From contig OX387184.1 of the NCBI GenBank assembly GCA_947561395.2, positions 19,927,687 to 19,991,686 of the forward strand: 64,000 nt of DNA, read 5' to 3'. Origin of the DNA: Buxus sempervirens (lineage: Eukaryota > Streptophyta > Magnoliopsida > Buxales > Buxaceae). The translations under genes and the position numbers were made by a program. Below, piece after piece: positions 1 to 12,089 of this stretch; position 1 is the first letter of the stretch; every line of letters starts with the position of its first letter. The notes beneath the pieces are model-generated. The model was given only the letters and a program-made list of their open reading frames with translations, did not search any database and was not told where the DNA came from.

Positions 1-1241
1 GTCAAAAATCCGTTCGATGGAAATTCATGAAATTTGGTGGACATAAACTAGACAGCCTCACCTTTCCCATGGTTCTGGAATCGCTCCAAAATTCATCCGG
101 ACGATGAAGTTATGAGCATCCGAAGTAAGGGTACAGGTGCTGTCCAGTTAGGCCACTCTTGAAGAAAATCCAATCTGAAAAAGTGATAAAGTGTGTGTGA
201 TTCGTGTGAGATGAATCCAAAACTTTTGAAAATCACTTGAAAACACTCCAGAATTGATTGAGGCCATTTATTTGAGATTTATCACAATAAATGTAATAAA
301 CCCCAAATATGAGCCTATCCCGCCAAAAGAGTGTAATATGTGTGCAAGAGTGAAAAACCAAGCAAGATTAATACAACAACATATCATGCATATAGATTCA
401 ACCTGATAGGTTCTAGCATAGCCTAGGGTTCCGTTCCATTATCGTTTCCCTCTGTTCTCTCTCCCCGTTAAACACGGTTCTTCGAGATAATCAAAGGTAC
501 TTTGATTATAGAACGGTTTTCAATCATTCAAAAGCCTTATGCTACATGGATTCTAGCACTAGGGTCAATCCCCAGTCTCGTTTCTCCTAGATCCCGCCTT
601 CACGTTTTACGGCTAGGGGGAGTCTTGAGATACTTTGAGCCGGGGAAGGATTTCCACACACAAAAAGAGGCTTTATTCTACAGAAAGGTAGAAGAAGAGA
701 TCTAGATCTAATAAATTAAATACAGAAAATAAATGAGAGTTGAGGCTTACCTGGGGTTCTGGAAGCAATCCGGCAGCGGTTCCCTTCTTCACTCGGAGTT
801 CTTCGATCTCCAAAAACTTGGTCATTTGCTTGAGGAGGAGCCTCCTATTTATAGGCAAAGGCTAGGGTTGTTGGTAGACACAACTTAATGTCTAGAACCC
901 CCCAACCTTAACCCTAAGGCTGTTTCCGAGATTTCCCCTCATTTAATGAGGGACATGATGGTAAAAAGTGATTTCTCTCGGAAAACCCTAATTTTTGAGC
1001 AAAACTAATGTATCCGGCATCTCAGGCCGGATACACTAGAGCTTTAATGTATCCGGCATATGATACCGGATACACTAAAGGTTCCTTGTATCCGGCACTT
1101 GAGACCGGATACAAAGGAAACTACTTGTATCCGGCCTGAGTTGCCAGATACAGGTAAAATTTTGTTTTCTCCAAATTTTGTGCTGGCTTTCAAGGAGATG
1201 ATGATTTTTGATGATTATTTGTACAATTTGGGATGTCTACA
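1..1241 (-). mobile_element. LTR of a Gypsy-type element, cut by window start
   Basis: Read on the minus strand the LTR begins at 1241 with TGTAGACATCCC and runs leftward out of the window. Parts: an array of four short palindromes built on TATCCGG...CCGGATA at about 1016-1153, then a TATA-type promoter GCCTATAAATAGGAGG at 841-856, then untranslated sequence. The same start and promoter are seen in the LTRs at 33956 and 60355, so I place it in the same lineage, perhaps Tat/Ogre-like (inference). It is inserted in the first unit of the tandem array that follows; flanking sequence resumes at 1242. No coding part is in view. Confidence 0.6.
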
Positions 1242-4020
1242 CATACCAATATCAATTCATTGCCCTTACCCTTGATTGTTATACTTCATAAATTGGCATA
1301 ATAGTCATCCAATGTCAATTTATTTAAAACTTAAACTATTGCAAAACTGTTCCTCTTGCCTCTTCCCTTACTATCCATAGACATCTCTTCCCTTTCTACA
1401 ACATGCAATACGCACGTGCACGTATTTGTGTATCTTAGAGGTCATTTGGTAACAATTTTTTTAAAAACAATTTAAGAACAAAAATTTTTTCAAATTGTTT
1501 TTTTTTTTTGAAAATAATTGACAAAAAACGTATTTGGTAACAATTAAGTCAAAATCAATTACAACTTTAAAAATCAATAAAAATGCGTTTGGTAACTAAT
1601 TAAGAACTGATTTTGCTTATATTGACTTACATAACATGATGCATAAAGCCTAGAGATGACAACGGTTAGGTTTTAAGAAAAACCAAAACTGAAACGAATC
1701 TATTAAAACAAATTCAAAAATTAGGTTTCATTTAGTTTAGTTTGTTGGTTCAAAATTTAGGTTTCGTTTACTATAAGTATTTCCTTTCTAGTAGGCCCCA
1801 CACAAAAGATTTAGAATAATGAAAGAAAAACAAATTACTGTGAAATGTTCCACATGACAGCATCTTACAGGATTGTATCATTTACAGAAAAGACCCATGT
1901 ACATCCTTAAGCCAAGGCATATAAGTGTGGGGCCCACCAGTGAATATTTTGTGGGCGTCACACCTGTCTATTCTCTATATATAAAGAGAAGCGTCCCCTT
2001 ATGAAACATGGGAACTATTATGTTCTACTTTCCCAAACTACCCTTACCCTTGATTGTTATATTTCATACATAGGCATAATAGTCATACCAATATCAATTC
2101 ATTGCCCTTACCCTTGATTGTTATACTTCATAAATTGGCATAATAGTCATACCAATGTCAATTTATTTAAAACTTAAACTATTGCAAAACTGTTCCCGCT
2201 TGCCTCTTCCCTTAATATCCATAGACATCTCTTCCCTTTCTACAACGTGCAACACACACGTGCACGTATTTGTGTATCTTAGAGGTCATTTGGTAACAAT
2301 TTTTTAAAAAAAATTTAAGAACCAAAATTTTTTCAAATTGTTTTTGTTTTTTGAAAATAATTGACAAAAAAACGTATTTGGTAACAATTAAGTCAAAATC
2401 AATTACAACTTTAAAATCAATAAAAATGCGTTTGGTAACTAATTAAGAACTGATTTTGCTTATATTGACTTACATAACACGATGCATAAAGCATAGAGAT
2501 GACAACGGTTCGGTTTTAAGAAAAACCGAAATTGAAACGAATCTATTAAAACAAATTCAAAAATTAGGTTTCGTTTAGTTTAGTTTGTTGGTTCAAAATT
2601 TAGGTTTGGTTCACTATAAGTATTTCCTTTCAAGTAGGCCCCACACGAAAGATTTAGAATAATAAAAGAAAAACACATCCTGTGAGATGCTCCACATGAC
2701 AGCATATATCTTATACATGGTTATATTATTTACAGATAAGATCCGTATACACTCCTATACCAAGAGACATAAGTGTGGGGCCCACCAAGTGAATATTATG
2801 TGGGCACCACACTTATCTATACTATATAGTAAGAGAAGTGTCCTCTTAGGAAGCATCCCAACTATTATATCCGACTTCCCCAAAATGCCCTTATGCTTGA
2901 TTGTTATACTTCATTAATAGATGAGCATAATAGTCATGCCAAAATCTGTCCGATGTCAGCCAAGAACCAAATTGTTTATGTGGATCCAAATTTCCGGAAA
3001 TGCATAAACAATGCTGTAACGACTAACAAGTTTTTAAATTCTGGATTGGGAGAATGGGAGGCTTTTCTAACTTTTTTGTGCCGTGTAATTCACAGTTACT
3101 TTAATTTGTGTCAAAGTATTCTCCTACAGGATTATTCCTCCCTTGATTTACACGGTGTTGATCTCTTGACAGGTTGTGCTAATTTCGCTTGGGCAATCTG
3201 GAGATCTAGAAACAGAGTCCAATTTGAAGTAAACCAACAATTGAAGAAACATGTGCATACTTGAAGCATCTTACTCAGGATTCGAAGAACATCAAAGAAA
3301 CGAGACTCTCCACCCAGAAACAGAAGAAACAAATGATGATTGGTTGGTCTATTCCAGATGAGCCTGTCATTAAACTCAATTGCGATGGAGCATTTAGAAG
3401 TGGCACGGATCGAGCGGCTGCTGGTGGACTATGCAGACACAGTCAAGGTAAGTTTCGATCTTGGTAGATTCGCTATGGAATTAGGATGCAAATCGGCAAT
3501 GGAATCAGAAGCAGCTGCTGCGCTTGAAGGCATCAAGTTATTGAAACATCTCAACTGCCACAATGTTCATATTGAAGGAGATTCAATGCCTATCATTCAA
3601 CTTATTGCTGCTACATCAGTTGATTCCCCCGGAGAATTTCAGCAATTCTGATCCAGATCTCCCTTCTTCTCAATTCTTTCAGTCAGGTTAGAATTAACCA
3701 TAAGGGAAGCGAATCAGGCTTCTGATTCCTTAGAAAATTTGGGGCTTGACTCTTTTTCATGTACTTGAGTTTTTAAACCTCCCCTCCTTCTGGCCCCTTG
3801 TTTGGCTGCTGACCTTAATGGTGGTTGTACCCCTCGCTGTGTGGTTCAATAAAATTCTGTCATGTTTCTCATCAAAAAACATAAATAAATAATAGTCATG
3901 CCAATCTCAATTGAATTAAAATTTAAGTAGTTATAAGACTGTTGCCTCCCACTCCTTCCATTTCGACATATGTGCTGTATGCATAAGCTAATGTGTCTTA
4001 GTGAACGGTGTAAAAGGGAA
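1242..4020. repeat. Tandem array of an ~845-bp unit, three copies
   Basis: Three head-to-tail copies start at 1242, 2084 and 2935 (periods 842 and 851), each beginning with cat(a/g)cca followed by a CCCTTA-rich stretch. Units 1 and 2 are closely similar over their full length; unit 3 is more diverged and is split by a LINE. Inside each unit are AT-rich stretches with tttggtaac motifs, a gtggggcccacc block and a tctatactatata-like motif (best at 2816) that resembles a Helitron 5' end. It could be a tandemly amplified Helitron or MITE derivative; no protein is coded. Confidence 0.6.
2942..3890 (+). mobile_element. 5'-truncated LINE with RNase H remnant
   Basis: Non-LTR retrotransposon fragment of 949 bp flanked by a perfect 13-bp target duplication aatagtcatgcca (2929-2941 and 3891-3903). 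On the plus strand it encodes broken pieces of the C-terminal RNase H domain typical of plant LINEs: a LNCDGAF motif near 3375 and an EGDS motif near 3580, in different frames, so it is defective. The right end is A-rich (aaaaaacataaataaat). The target is the third unit of the tandem array, which reads on across the insertion. Confidence 0.75.
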
Positions 4021-4377
4021 CTTTGCCGTAGATTATACAAGTCTCATTTTACGTCCAAAGCGGTAATCAATGCGGTTAGAAACTGAAGAAGATTTCATCC
4101 CCAAAATTGGACACAAGATAAAAGAGTCACCCGTTCACTGTTCGCCGCCTGCCAATGCCAATACACGAGGTATGTGGCGACAAGAGAAACAGGTCACCGG
4201 TCGACCGACGAACGATTTCTTCTACGGCGTTTCGTCTTACGAATCCTCCGACAAGCATTCGTGAGACGACACGCGTCCCCTTCAGTTCAGCCGGCGTTTT
4301 CAGCTGTTTGAGCCGCGTTCGTGAAAATGGCTCGATGGGAGCCGCGCCCGAAAATTAATTTCGTCGAAATGGGGCTT

Positions 4378-4490
4378 GTTGGCGGGAAATCAAAAACTGC
4401 AATCCTCTCAAATCCGAAGCAGAAGCATATCAAAAAAGTTTTCTTCATACTCTTTTTCATCTCTCTCTCTGGTTAAAGAGGCTGAAACAT
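4378..4490 (+). repeat. Left arm of a distant inverted repeat (partner 15240-15352)
   Basis: The reverse complement of 15240-15352 matches this stretch with only a few differences over about 113 bp; weaker similarity extends outward (about 4128-4377 against 15353-15560, including ctcgatgggagcc). At the right arm the repeat lies just upstream of an alkenal reductase exon 1, so it is probably the promoter and 5' untranslated region of that gene, duplicated in inverted orientation. The left arm is not followed by a reductase exon. Confidence 0.7.
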
Positions 4491-4539
4491 GGCTGTCGGT
4501 CTTCCACAACGGAAGACTACCCAAGAAAGGAACCCAAAC

Positions 4540-5010
4540 GAAAGTGGTGACGATTTCTCTTCAATCTGAACTCTTTTTAACCTTTTGATTCATGCGACAG
4601 GTCAAAAACCACTATTGACGTGAGCAAAGAATTGGCGACCGTTAATGGAAGACATGATAAGTTCAGAACAGAAGAGCATTCAATGGCAACTCGTCAAAAT
4701 TTTTTATTCTCCTCTTGGCAAGCTTGGAAATCAGTTCTAATCTCAGGGAATCGTCGAAATCTGCATTGTTCTCACTTGCCTGGTATAGCAAGCCTGGTTC
4801 TGGTATGTTGTTGTTATGATTTTTCTCCCTTTCTTCTATTGGCATGGTTCTGGATTTACTAAAACTTGTTATGTGTTCGACAAAATTCCTCTGTTGTGGG
4901 CATTGTCAAGGCAATGAAAGTGGTGACGATTTCTCTTCAATCTGAACTCTTTTTAACCTTTTGATTCATGCGACAGGTCAAAAACCACTATTGACGTGAG
5001 CAAAGAATTG
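4540..5010. repeat. Perfect 95-bp direct repeat pair
   Basis: Positions 4540-4634 recur without a mismatch at 4916-5010, offset 376 bp. Both copies start gaaagtggtgacg and end caaagaattg. No transposon ends are visible, so this looks like a local duplication, recent because it is identical, or an assembly artefact. Confidence 0.85.
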
Positions 5011-8000
5011 CTAGTTGTGCTTTTCCCCTTTTGTTGCATTTAATGGTTGGCACATTTCTTCAAATTATATTACTTAAAGGCATTAAGTTCATAAAAATTC
5101 TGTACATGTGCTAAGTACATCATGTTGGTGCATTTTTACTGAATGAGTAATTAGGAGGAAGAAATGTGAGCTGTGAGACATGCACTAATCTTGGAAGAGT
5201 CTTTGGTCCAAGTTTTTTTTACTCTCCTGTTTTGATTCCATCACTTTTTGTTAGGATCACAGGTCCACCATTTAATCACAACGCCTACAGCTATCATGAG
5301 AAGAAGGAATTTGGGATATTGGTCACTTTCTACTTGGGTTCTCATTATTTGCTTCAGGCATAAATCATGTAACCATCAATTTGTTGCACATTTGGCTAAA
5401 ATTAGTGTTTTGAATTTATGCAATACATGCCAAGGAGCTGTAATTTTTCTGTGGTTTTGGTTTTGGTAAAAGGTATGATGCCCTTTGGCTTGAAATTCAG
5501 AGAATTTCACTGTAAGCTTTTGGGAACCTTGTTATATCCATTCACATGTCTGCATTTTTCTGTCGCCTTATACCATCAATTCATGGAAATCATCCCTCAA
5601 AGCATCTTTCAAACCTGTTACATGGGCCAACAATTTAGCTTTTGTAGAATCTGTACTCTCACGGAACGTACAAAGGCTAGGAAATTCTTCCCAAGGTCTC
5701 TAGAAACACCACCACACCAACTCTATCTAGATTGCCTAAGGATAAATCTTATCCTTCAATCTGGGTTGAGATATTTGGGTTTTTTTAATGTTGTTAAAGT
5801 TAATTGATCTTGATTTATGTGCTTTCAATTCCTTGGTGGCTTCTTGATGTGTTGACTGCAATCTAGAAGTTTCTAATCCAATATTTTGTTATTTGCAGTG
5901 ATTTATAATGGAGGCAAGCTGTTGTTGTTGCTGTTTCTGTCTCCATTATCTACCTATAGATCAGTCAATCAAACCGAGTCTCCAGCTAGCATGGGTGCTT
6001 TACCCTTTGATCTTATGACCAGGCTTGTGGTTTTTTATGGCCTTTATCTCAAGGCAGCATGCTCTAGTAAGCCGTAAGGGGCAGTTTGCAAGCAATTATG
6101 ATGAAGAGATTGCTAAATAAGACTTTTGATGCTCCTCTTGTTAACTAATTTTTCATAATTTGCAATTTAGTTTAACCTGATCTTGTTGTTTATTTAAATT
6201 GGCCGGAAAATGAGGCAATCGCATTGTAGGGCTACAAACTAATGGAATCAAGCTCCAAATTTATTTGATGCAGAGTGTTTGCCTATATAATTTCCTTTGC
6301 CCTTTGCCACTTTATGCGCATTATGTTATATGACTAAAGCCTAGTACTAGAGAACCCAATTCCACACATATGTGTTATTCAAGGATTAATGGAAGATAAT
6401 AATCATGCTATCGAAACAGTACCCATAGAGAAATATATATGCCAAATGGGAACTAAAAGAACTAAACTTGAAGCCCTAAGTTGAACAGTGAATATAATCA
6501 TTAATGAACATTACATTTCACCTTGTTGATAGATCTAAGAAGCTTTAACTAAAATGGATCAATGAGCAATGAACAGCTAAATGTTTTAAACTGAAAAGCT
6601 CAAAAAGAGAAGCCTTATGTTGAAAGCTAGGTCTGGTTCTGAGTTGAGTCCTGTTCTGTCATATAATGGTATAAGAGGAGATGGAGATGAAGATGCTGAT
6701 GGAGTCTTTGGTGCTGAAAAGAGGAAAATATATACAAGTCCCAACACTCTACACAACAGATAAGCTAAGAGTCCAAGCTTGATTCCTTTTCTTCAAGCCA
6801 TGATATATGTACTTCCTCTTCTTGGACTGTGTTTGTTCTTGGTTGGTCTTGCTTTTATTCTCAGCAGCAGAAACAGAAGAAAGAAAACCTGCTATGGTAG
6901 AATTCCCTTTTTCTCTTTTGGTGAAATTTGTTATATAAATGCATTCAACAGTTGGCTATGGTTCTTCAATAATTGTGTTTTTTTTTTCTAAATTGTAATT
7001 TTAGATAACATGGTCCTTAAATGCTCTGAATTTTCTAATGGTATTTATCTTTCTCTCTGCAGCGGGTTCATTGTGGTTGCATTGTTTCCATCCATACATT
7101 TATGTTGTTGGATGCTGGAGTAGTTGAATGCCTGGCATGTGCTAGGAAAAGTTTCATTATGGTAAGCATGGATCATGTTGTTATTCATCAGATCTCCCAG
7201 CATATAGTAAAGATTTTTACCTTCAATTTCATATAAATCTCTGGGTATCCTGTCATTTCAGTAGTTGGATGTCTACTATTTTGCAAATAGCATGTACTAG
7301 GAAAATTTTCATTATTGTAAGAATGGATCAGGTTTCTATTCAGATATACTAAAATCCTTTATTATTAAGAACTCTTTAAACTCTTTATTAAAAATTTTCC
7401 TTCTAGTATTGGAATATTTCCAGCACTTGCATGTTTTAATTTGTAAAACTTAAATGATGGAATTACCTGCAGAATTAAAAGTAAATGATAAAAGGGGATT
7501 GGAATTACCTGTTAGAACTTCGATAGTAATAAGGTTGAGTTTCTTTATGCTGTTTTTCAGTTTAGTATGCTTTGCTACACTTCTTTATTGTTCCACGCCA
7601 AGCACTACTGGTTCTCTCCTTTTGCTTCCAGCTTGCCTCCTCATTTTGCTTCCATGTCATTTTATGGGAAAAGTCCAGAAGTTATATATCAAGGATGTAA
7701 AATACAATCAATTTGGTACTTTTAATGGTCATGAGAATTCATATGATTTCTTTGAAAATTTATTCTGCTTTTGTAATTATAATCTTTGGATACTCTACTG
7801 ATCAGGTACTGTTTCTGGAGCTGAGGAAATTAGAAAAACTTGGTAAAGATGACTATGTTGGAGTTGGTTGGTCTGTAGAGGAGCTACTGAGGGATCTGAT
7901 GAAAGCCTTTTTGGTTTGGCTTTCAAATAACCAAGATTTCTAGGCAACTATTGAGAAAGTTCTGTTATCCTACAAGCTCATGGTCTCAAGCAAGTCTCTC

Positions 8001-8640
8001 TCTCACATTAGTCTTAGCATAGAAATGCCTGGTAGTCTCAGCAAGTCAGCATGCATGACTGAATTTTCATTTTGTTCGGATGAAAGCAGAGTTCTCCACC
8101 TCTTTCCAGCAGATATCCTGCCATCTACATATGCAGTTAGCTTTTTCATGTACATTATGCATGGATACACCTGGTTCTGCTTTTTATATCTTCATATTTT
8201 AATGCATTTTATATGTGTGTATTTTAACACATGTGTTCACGCTCATATTTATAAATATTTGCAAGTAGGTATTGGAAATTTTTTGCACTTCTGTGGGGAA
8301 GATATTTTCTTGTTTTTGGCGACATTAAACAGTGATCATCTTTTAAAGTTCTGTGTCTTGGTTAGAAGCATTCCAATCTAGTTAAATCATTTGAAAAAAT
8401 TGTCATTGTGGGACCTTGAATGCTGCTAATTACTGTGTAACGTATAAGGGTGAACATGAACCATATGACTCCCTATTTTGCCATTTTTATTTAAGTTGGA
8501 GAATTTCGCTTAGTTTTGAGGTGGTTACTCTTGGAATGCTAGCAAACTTGCTGCATAATGGGTTTTCTTTCTCCCTTTTTCTTGCTTGATCTGTGTGACT
8601 TATATTCTTATTTGTAATTGGAGTTTGTGTTTTTAACTTT
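5011..8640. other. No supported gene
   Basis: AT-rich plus-strand sequence with several open frames of 60-133 codons, e.g. 5418-5807, 7454-7801 and 7980-8381. None shows a recognisable domain or clear splice-linked partners. It may be intron-like or 5' sequence once belonging to the receptor kinase relic that follows, but I see no leucine-rich repeat in it. Confidence 0.5.
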
Positions 8641-8649
8641 CTTCCACAG

Positions 8650-9550
8650 TTTGTTCTGGACATGCAATTTCTGGTGGAAATCACTAGGTTTGGAGAATAT
8701 TTTTCAAACGAGATATTGAATGAGTCCTTGGTTCTCATCTCTCGGATGGAATCAATTTTCTTTTGTGCTGGATTGGATCCTAACAGGTAATGCTTCATAT
8801 TGCTATTGCAACCAATGATGCTAAAAAAATTGCAGAAAACTTTTGTGTGCTCTGAAGCATTATAGATAAAAGGAATGCCATTTTTTTCCTTCTTGGTAAT
8901 GTTGCAAATGTATTTTGAGGATAACACTTAGTATTTTAACAGGTCAGAGATTCAAAGGATTGGGCTTTCCCTCATTAATCAGATTTACAAGCCACCTCCT
9001 GGGTTTTGACCCTACTTGTTTAATGCAGCTCCTTATGTTTTCTCAGGTACATCATTCATAACTTTGGTTATTTATTATATCATTTGAAACAATACTGAGA
9101 ATTATGTGTTGACTTAAAAAATATTTTAGGGACAAGCAAAGAAAGTTCAATGAATATTTGGTGTTTTGCAAAGAAAGTTCAATGAGCAGAGGTGCAATTA
9201 TAGGGATAGCAGTCGGCTGCTCTATTCTGGTCCTGGCACTCGTGGCTTTGGGCATCTATGCCATTCAGCAAAAGAAGCGTGCAGAAAAGGCCATCAGGTT
9301 GAGTAAACCATTTGGTAATGTCTGCAGCATAAAACTATATTATCTAAATGCCTGAAATTTGTGGAAAATATTATCTTACTATAGATGTTCTGTGTCTTTC
9401 AGCATCTTGGGCTGCAAGTGGCAAAGATATCAAGGGAGCACCACAGTTAAAAGGAGCCAGATGGTTCTCTTATGATGAACTCAAAAGGTGCACCGATAAT
9501 TTCTCAGGAAGCAATGAAATTTGAGCTGGGGGCTACGGAAAGGTGCAACG
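8650..9550 (+). pseudogene. LRR receptor kinase (HPCA1-like, subfamily VIII-1) relic
   Basis: Exon-like pieces in order match the juxtamembrane part of plant LRR receptor kinases related to HPCA1: a stretch ending at 8788 before gtaatg; 8943-9047 with RSEIQRIG and YKPPPGF; 9184-9299 with SRGAIIGIAVGC, a membrane span and QQKKRAEKAI; and 9402-9550 with KGARWFSYDELKRCTDNF and AGGYGKV, the start of the kinase domain. Stop codons lie after YKPPPGF and after the NEI preceding AGGYGKV, and homology ends soon after the glycine loop, so ectodomain and catalytic core are missing. A short internal duplication (caaagaaagttcaatga at about 9135 and 9168) further damages the membrane exon. Membrane receptor kinase by family; this copy is a dead fragment. 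Confidence 0.75.
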
Positions 9551-9559
9551 CTGATTGGA

Positions 9560-10135
9560 AGAGCTTACATACCTGTTGTGGATGCAAATTGGAATGTATT
9601 AATTTGTTGAATGTATTATTTTATTTTAATTTGTTGGATGTATTATTTTGTTACAGTACGTTGGAATTCTATTGGATTTATTGGTTAATTAATTCTTACA
9701 TACGCAAAAAATCTAATTTTTTGTAGTGATACGCACGCATGCACGCATAATTGTCTTTGAGAACCCAATTCCATGAGTTGATACGGACCACCATCCTTAG
9801 TAAAGAACACTGCTCAACTTGCTTGTTGTTTCCATGAGCAATGTAAACTGAGAAGCTAACACTCCCCTTTCTTTTTTCTTCTTTCTTTTTGAGTTAATCT
9901 CAGAAGAAATCACCAAATGCAATGCATATTTCATTCTTTTCTTTCGAAAATAATGTGTGTAATCCTTGTTTTTTAACATTTGAGGAGGGTTAGCTCATTT
10001 GAAGGTTCAACATAGTCCACTTGCCACTTTCGTCTTCCCATAGTGAACTCTAAGTCGGGTAACAAATGCGATGATGACAAAGGGCTTACATATAATTTCT
10101 CCCTTCCATCAGGAGACGTGTGGATGGCATGGCTA
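9560..10135. other. No gene; AT-rich spacer
   Basis: Contains a short local repeat (aatttgttg(a/g)atgtattatttt at about 9600-9655) and otherwise unremarkable AT-rich sequence between the kinase relic and the minisatellite. Confidence 0.5.
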
Positions 10136-10139
10136 TGAT

Positions 10140-10684
10140 TATATGTGTATCCTCCTATGAAAATACTTGTATCCCCCTATGAGTGTGATTGTATCCTACT
10201 ATGAAAATGCATGTATCCCCCTATGACAGGACTTGTATCCTCCTATGAAAATGATTGTATCCCTCTATGATTATACGTGTATCCTCCTATGAACATGCTT
10301 GTATCCCCCTATGACAGGCCTTGTATCCTCCTATGAAAATGCTTGTATCCCTCTATGATTATACGTGTATACTCCTATGAACATGCATGTATGCCCCTAT
10401 GACAGGACTTGTATCCTCCTATGAAAATGATTGTATCCCTCTATGATTATACGTGTACTTCCTATGAACATGTTTGTATCCCCCTATGACAAGCCTTGTA
10501 TCCTCCTATGAAAATGCTTGTATCCCTCTATGATTATACGGGTATCCTCCTATGAACATGCTTGTATCCCCCTATGACAGGCCTTGTATCCTCCTATGAA
10601 AATGCTTGTATCCCTCTATGACAGGACTTGTATCCTCCTATGAAAATGCTTGTATCCCTCTATGATTATACTTGTTTCCCCTAC
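10140..10684. repeat. 22-bp minisatellite, block 1
   Basis: Tandem 22-bp monomers of the form cttgtatccNcctatgaNNNN. Four variants recur in fixed order, giving an 88-bp higher-order unit: ...cctatgaaaatg, ...ctctatgattata, cgtgtatcc...gaacatg, ...ccctatgacaggc. Order and variants degrade toward the edges. Confidence 0.9.
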
Positions 10685-11087
10685 TATGAAACAGCAAGTG
10701 CGTTTCGTTTCTTGCCATTTGGTGGTACCATCCGTGATACACTTAAGGGATTGTAGCCGCGCGTCCCTAATAAAGTGAGCTAACAAAAAGGAGCGTTAAC
10801 GCTTGTCTATGCTTTTTTATTGTTTTATTTATTATTTATTTTCTATCGTGTCAGACGAAATCATTAATTCGTTCGTTTTGAAACCTGACTTGAAATCTGA
10901 AAACCAAAACCATTCACTCTCTCGCCAACACCGAATTTGTCTCACACGAACATACTTTGAAAGAAAAAACTAATAATAATTATAAAAAAATGAAACGGGG
11001 GTTAATGCCCGCTCCCACGGGACGCGATCTGTTCGCGTCTCACGGATTGTATCATTGAATCGTAGAAGAAGAAATGCTCTCTGTAAC
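10685..11087. other. Unique spacer splitting the minisatellite
   Basis: About 400 bp unrelated to the 22-bp monomer. It contains a T-rich run near 10810 and a short perfect hairpin gacgcga-tctgt-tcgcgtc near 11020-11038. It may be a later insertion; clean target duplications were not found. Confidence 0.45.
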
Positions 11088-11765
11088 ATGCTTGTATCCC
11101 CCTATGACAGGCTTTGTATCCTCCTATAAGGGGGCTTGTATCCCTCTATGATTATACGTGCACTTTAATATGAACATGCTTGTATCCCCCTATGACAGGC
11201 CTTGTATCCTCCTATAAGGGTGCTTGTATCCCTCTATGATTATACGTGTATCTTCCTATGAAGATGCTTGTATCCCCCTATGACAGGCCTTGTATCCTCA
11301 TATAAGGGTGCTTGTATCCCTCTATGATTATACATGTATCCTCCTATGAACATGCTTGTATCCCCCTATGACAGGCTTTGTATCCTCCTATAAGGGGCCT
11401 TGTATCCCTCTATGATTATACGTGTATCCTCCTATGAACATGCTTGTATCCCCCTATGATTATACATGTATCCTCCTATGAACATACTTGTATCCCCCTA
11501 TGAGTGTGATTGTATCCTACTATGAAAATGCATGTATCCTCCTATGACAGGACTTGTATCCTCCTATGAAAATGCTTGTATCCCTCTAAGATTATACGTG
11601 TATCCTCCTATGAAAAATACTTGTATCCCCCCTAGATAGGACTTGTAGCCTACTATGAAAATGCATGCATCTCTCTATGATCATACTTGTTTCCCCCCTA
11701 TGAGTGTGATTGTGTCCTCGTATGATTGTGCTAGTTTCCCATGTGAATGTGCTTGTATCCTACTA
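11088..11765. repeat. 22-bp minisatellite, block 2
   Basis: Same monomer as block 1 with extra variants (cctataagggtg in place of cctatgaaaatg), in the same phase of the four-step order over much of its length. The right end decays into less regular monomers up to about 11765. Confidence 0.9.
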
Positions 11766-12089
11766 TGCCATTTGGTGTTTTTAGCACCCTTTGCAGAGAT
11801 GGAAGCCTTCTATATTTCCAACCAACTTATGCAATTTGGTGTTTTTAGCACCCTTTAGAATTGAGTTTCCTGATTTGGATTATAATTGGATTATAGAGGT
11901 AAAAAGAATTAACAAAATTATGTTCACAAACCACACAGCCTATTAGGTATATACCTTTTCCTTCAAAAAAAAAGAAGTTACATACATACTTCGAAATAAA
12001 CAACAAGAATGAAATACGTCCAAATATCAAAAGAATTAACGAAATTCTTTTGATTTCCTGTTTTACCAAAACTAAATTTTCAAAAACAT

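Noticed and set aside
5418-5807. 129-codon ORF as a gene
   Set aside because: No domain, no hydrophobic or compositional signal beyond chance, AT-rich context and no splice partner.
7454-8381. Two 115-133-codon ORFs with hydrophobic stretches
   Set aside because: Phe/Leu-rich translations are expected from T-rich DNA; no recognisable family.
10140-11765. CRISPR-like array
   Set aside because: Monomers abut directly with no unique spacers, and the setting is a plant nuclear genome; it is a minisatellite.
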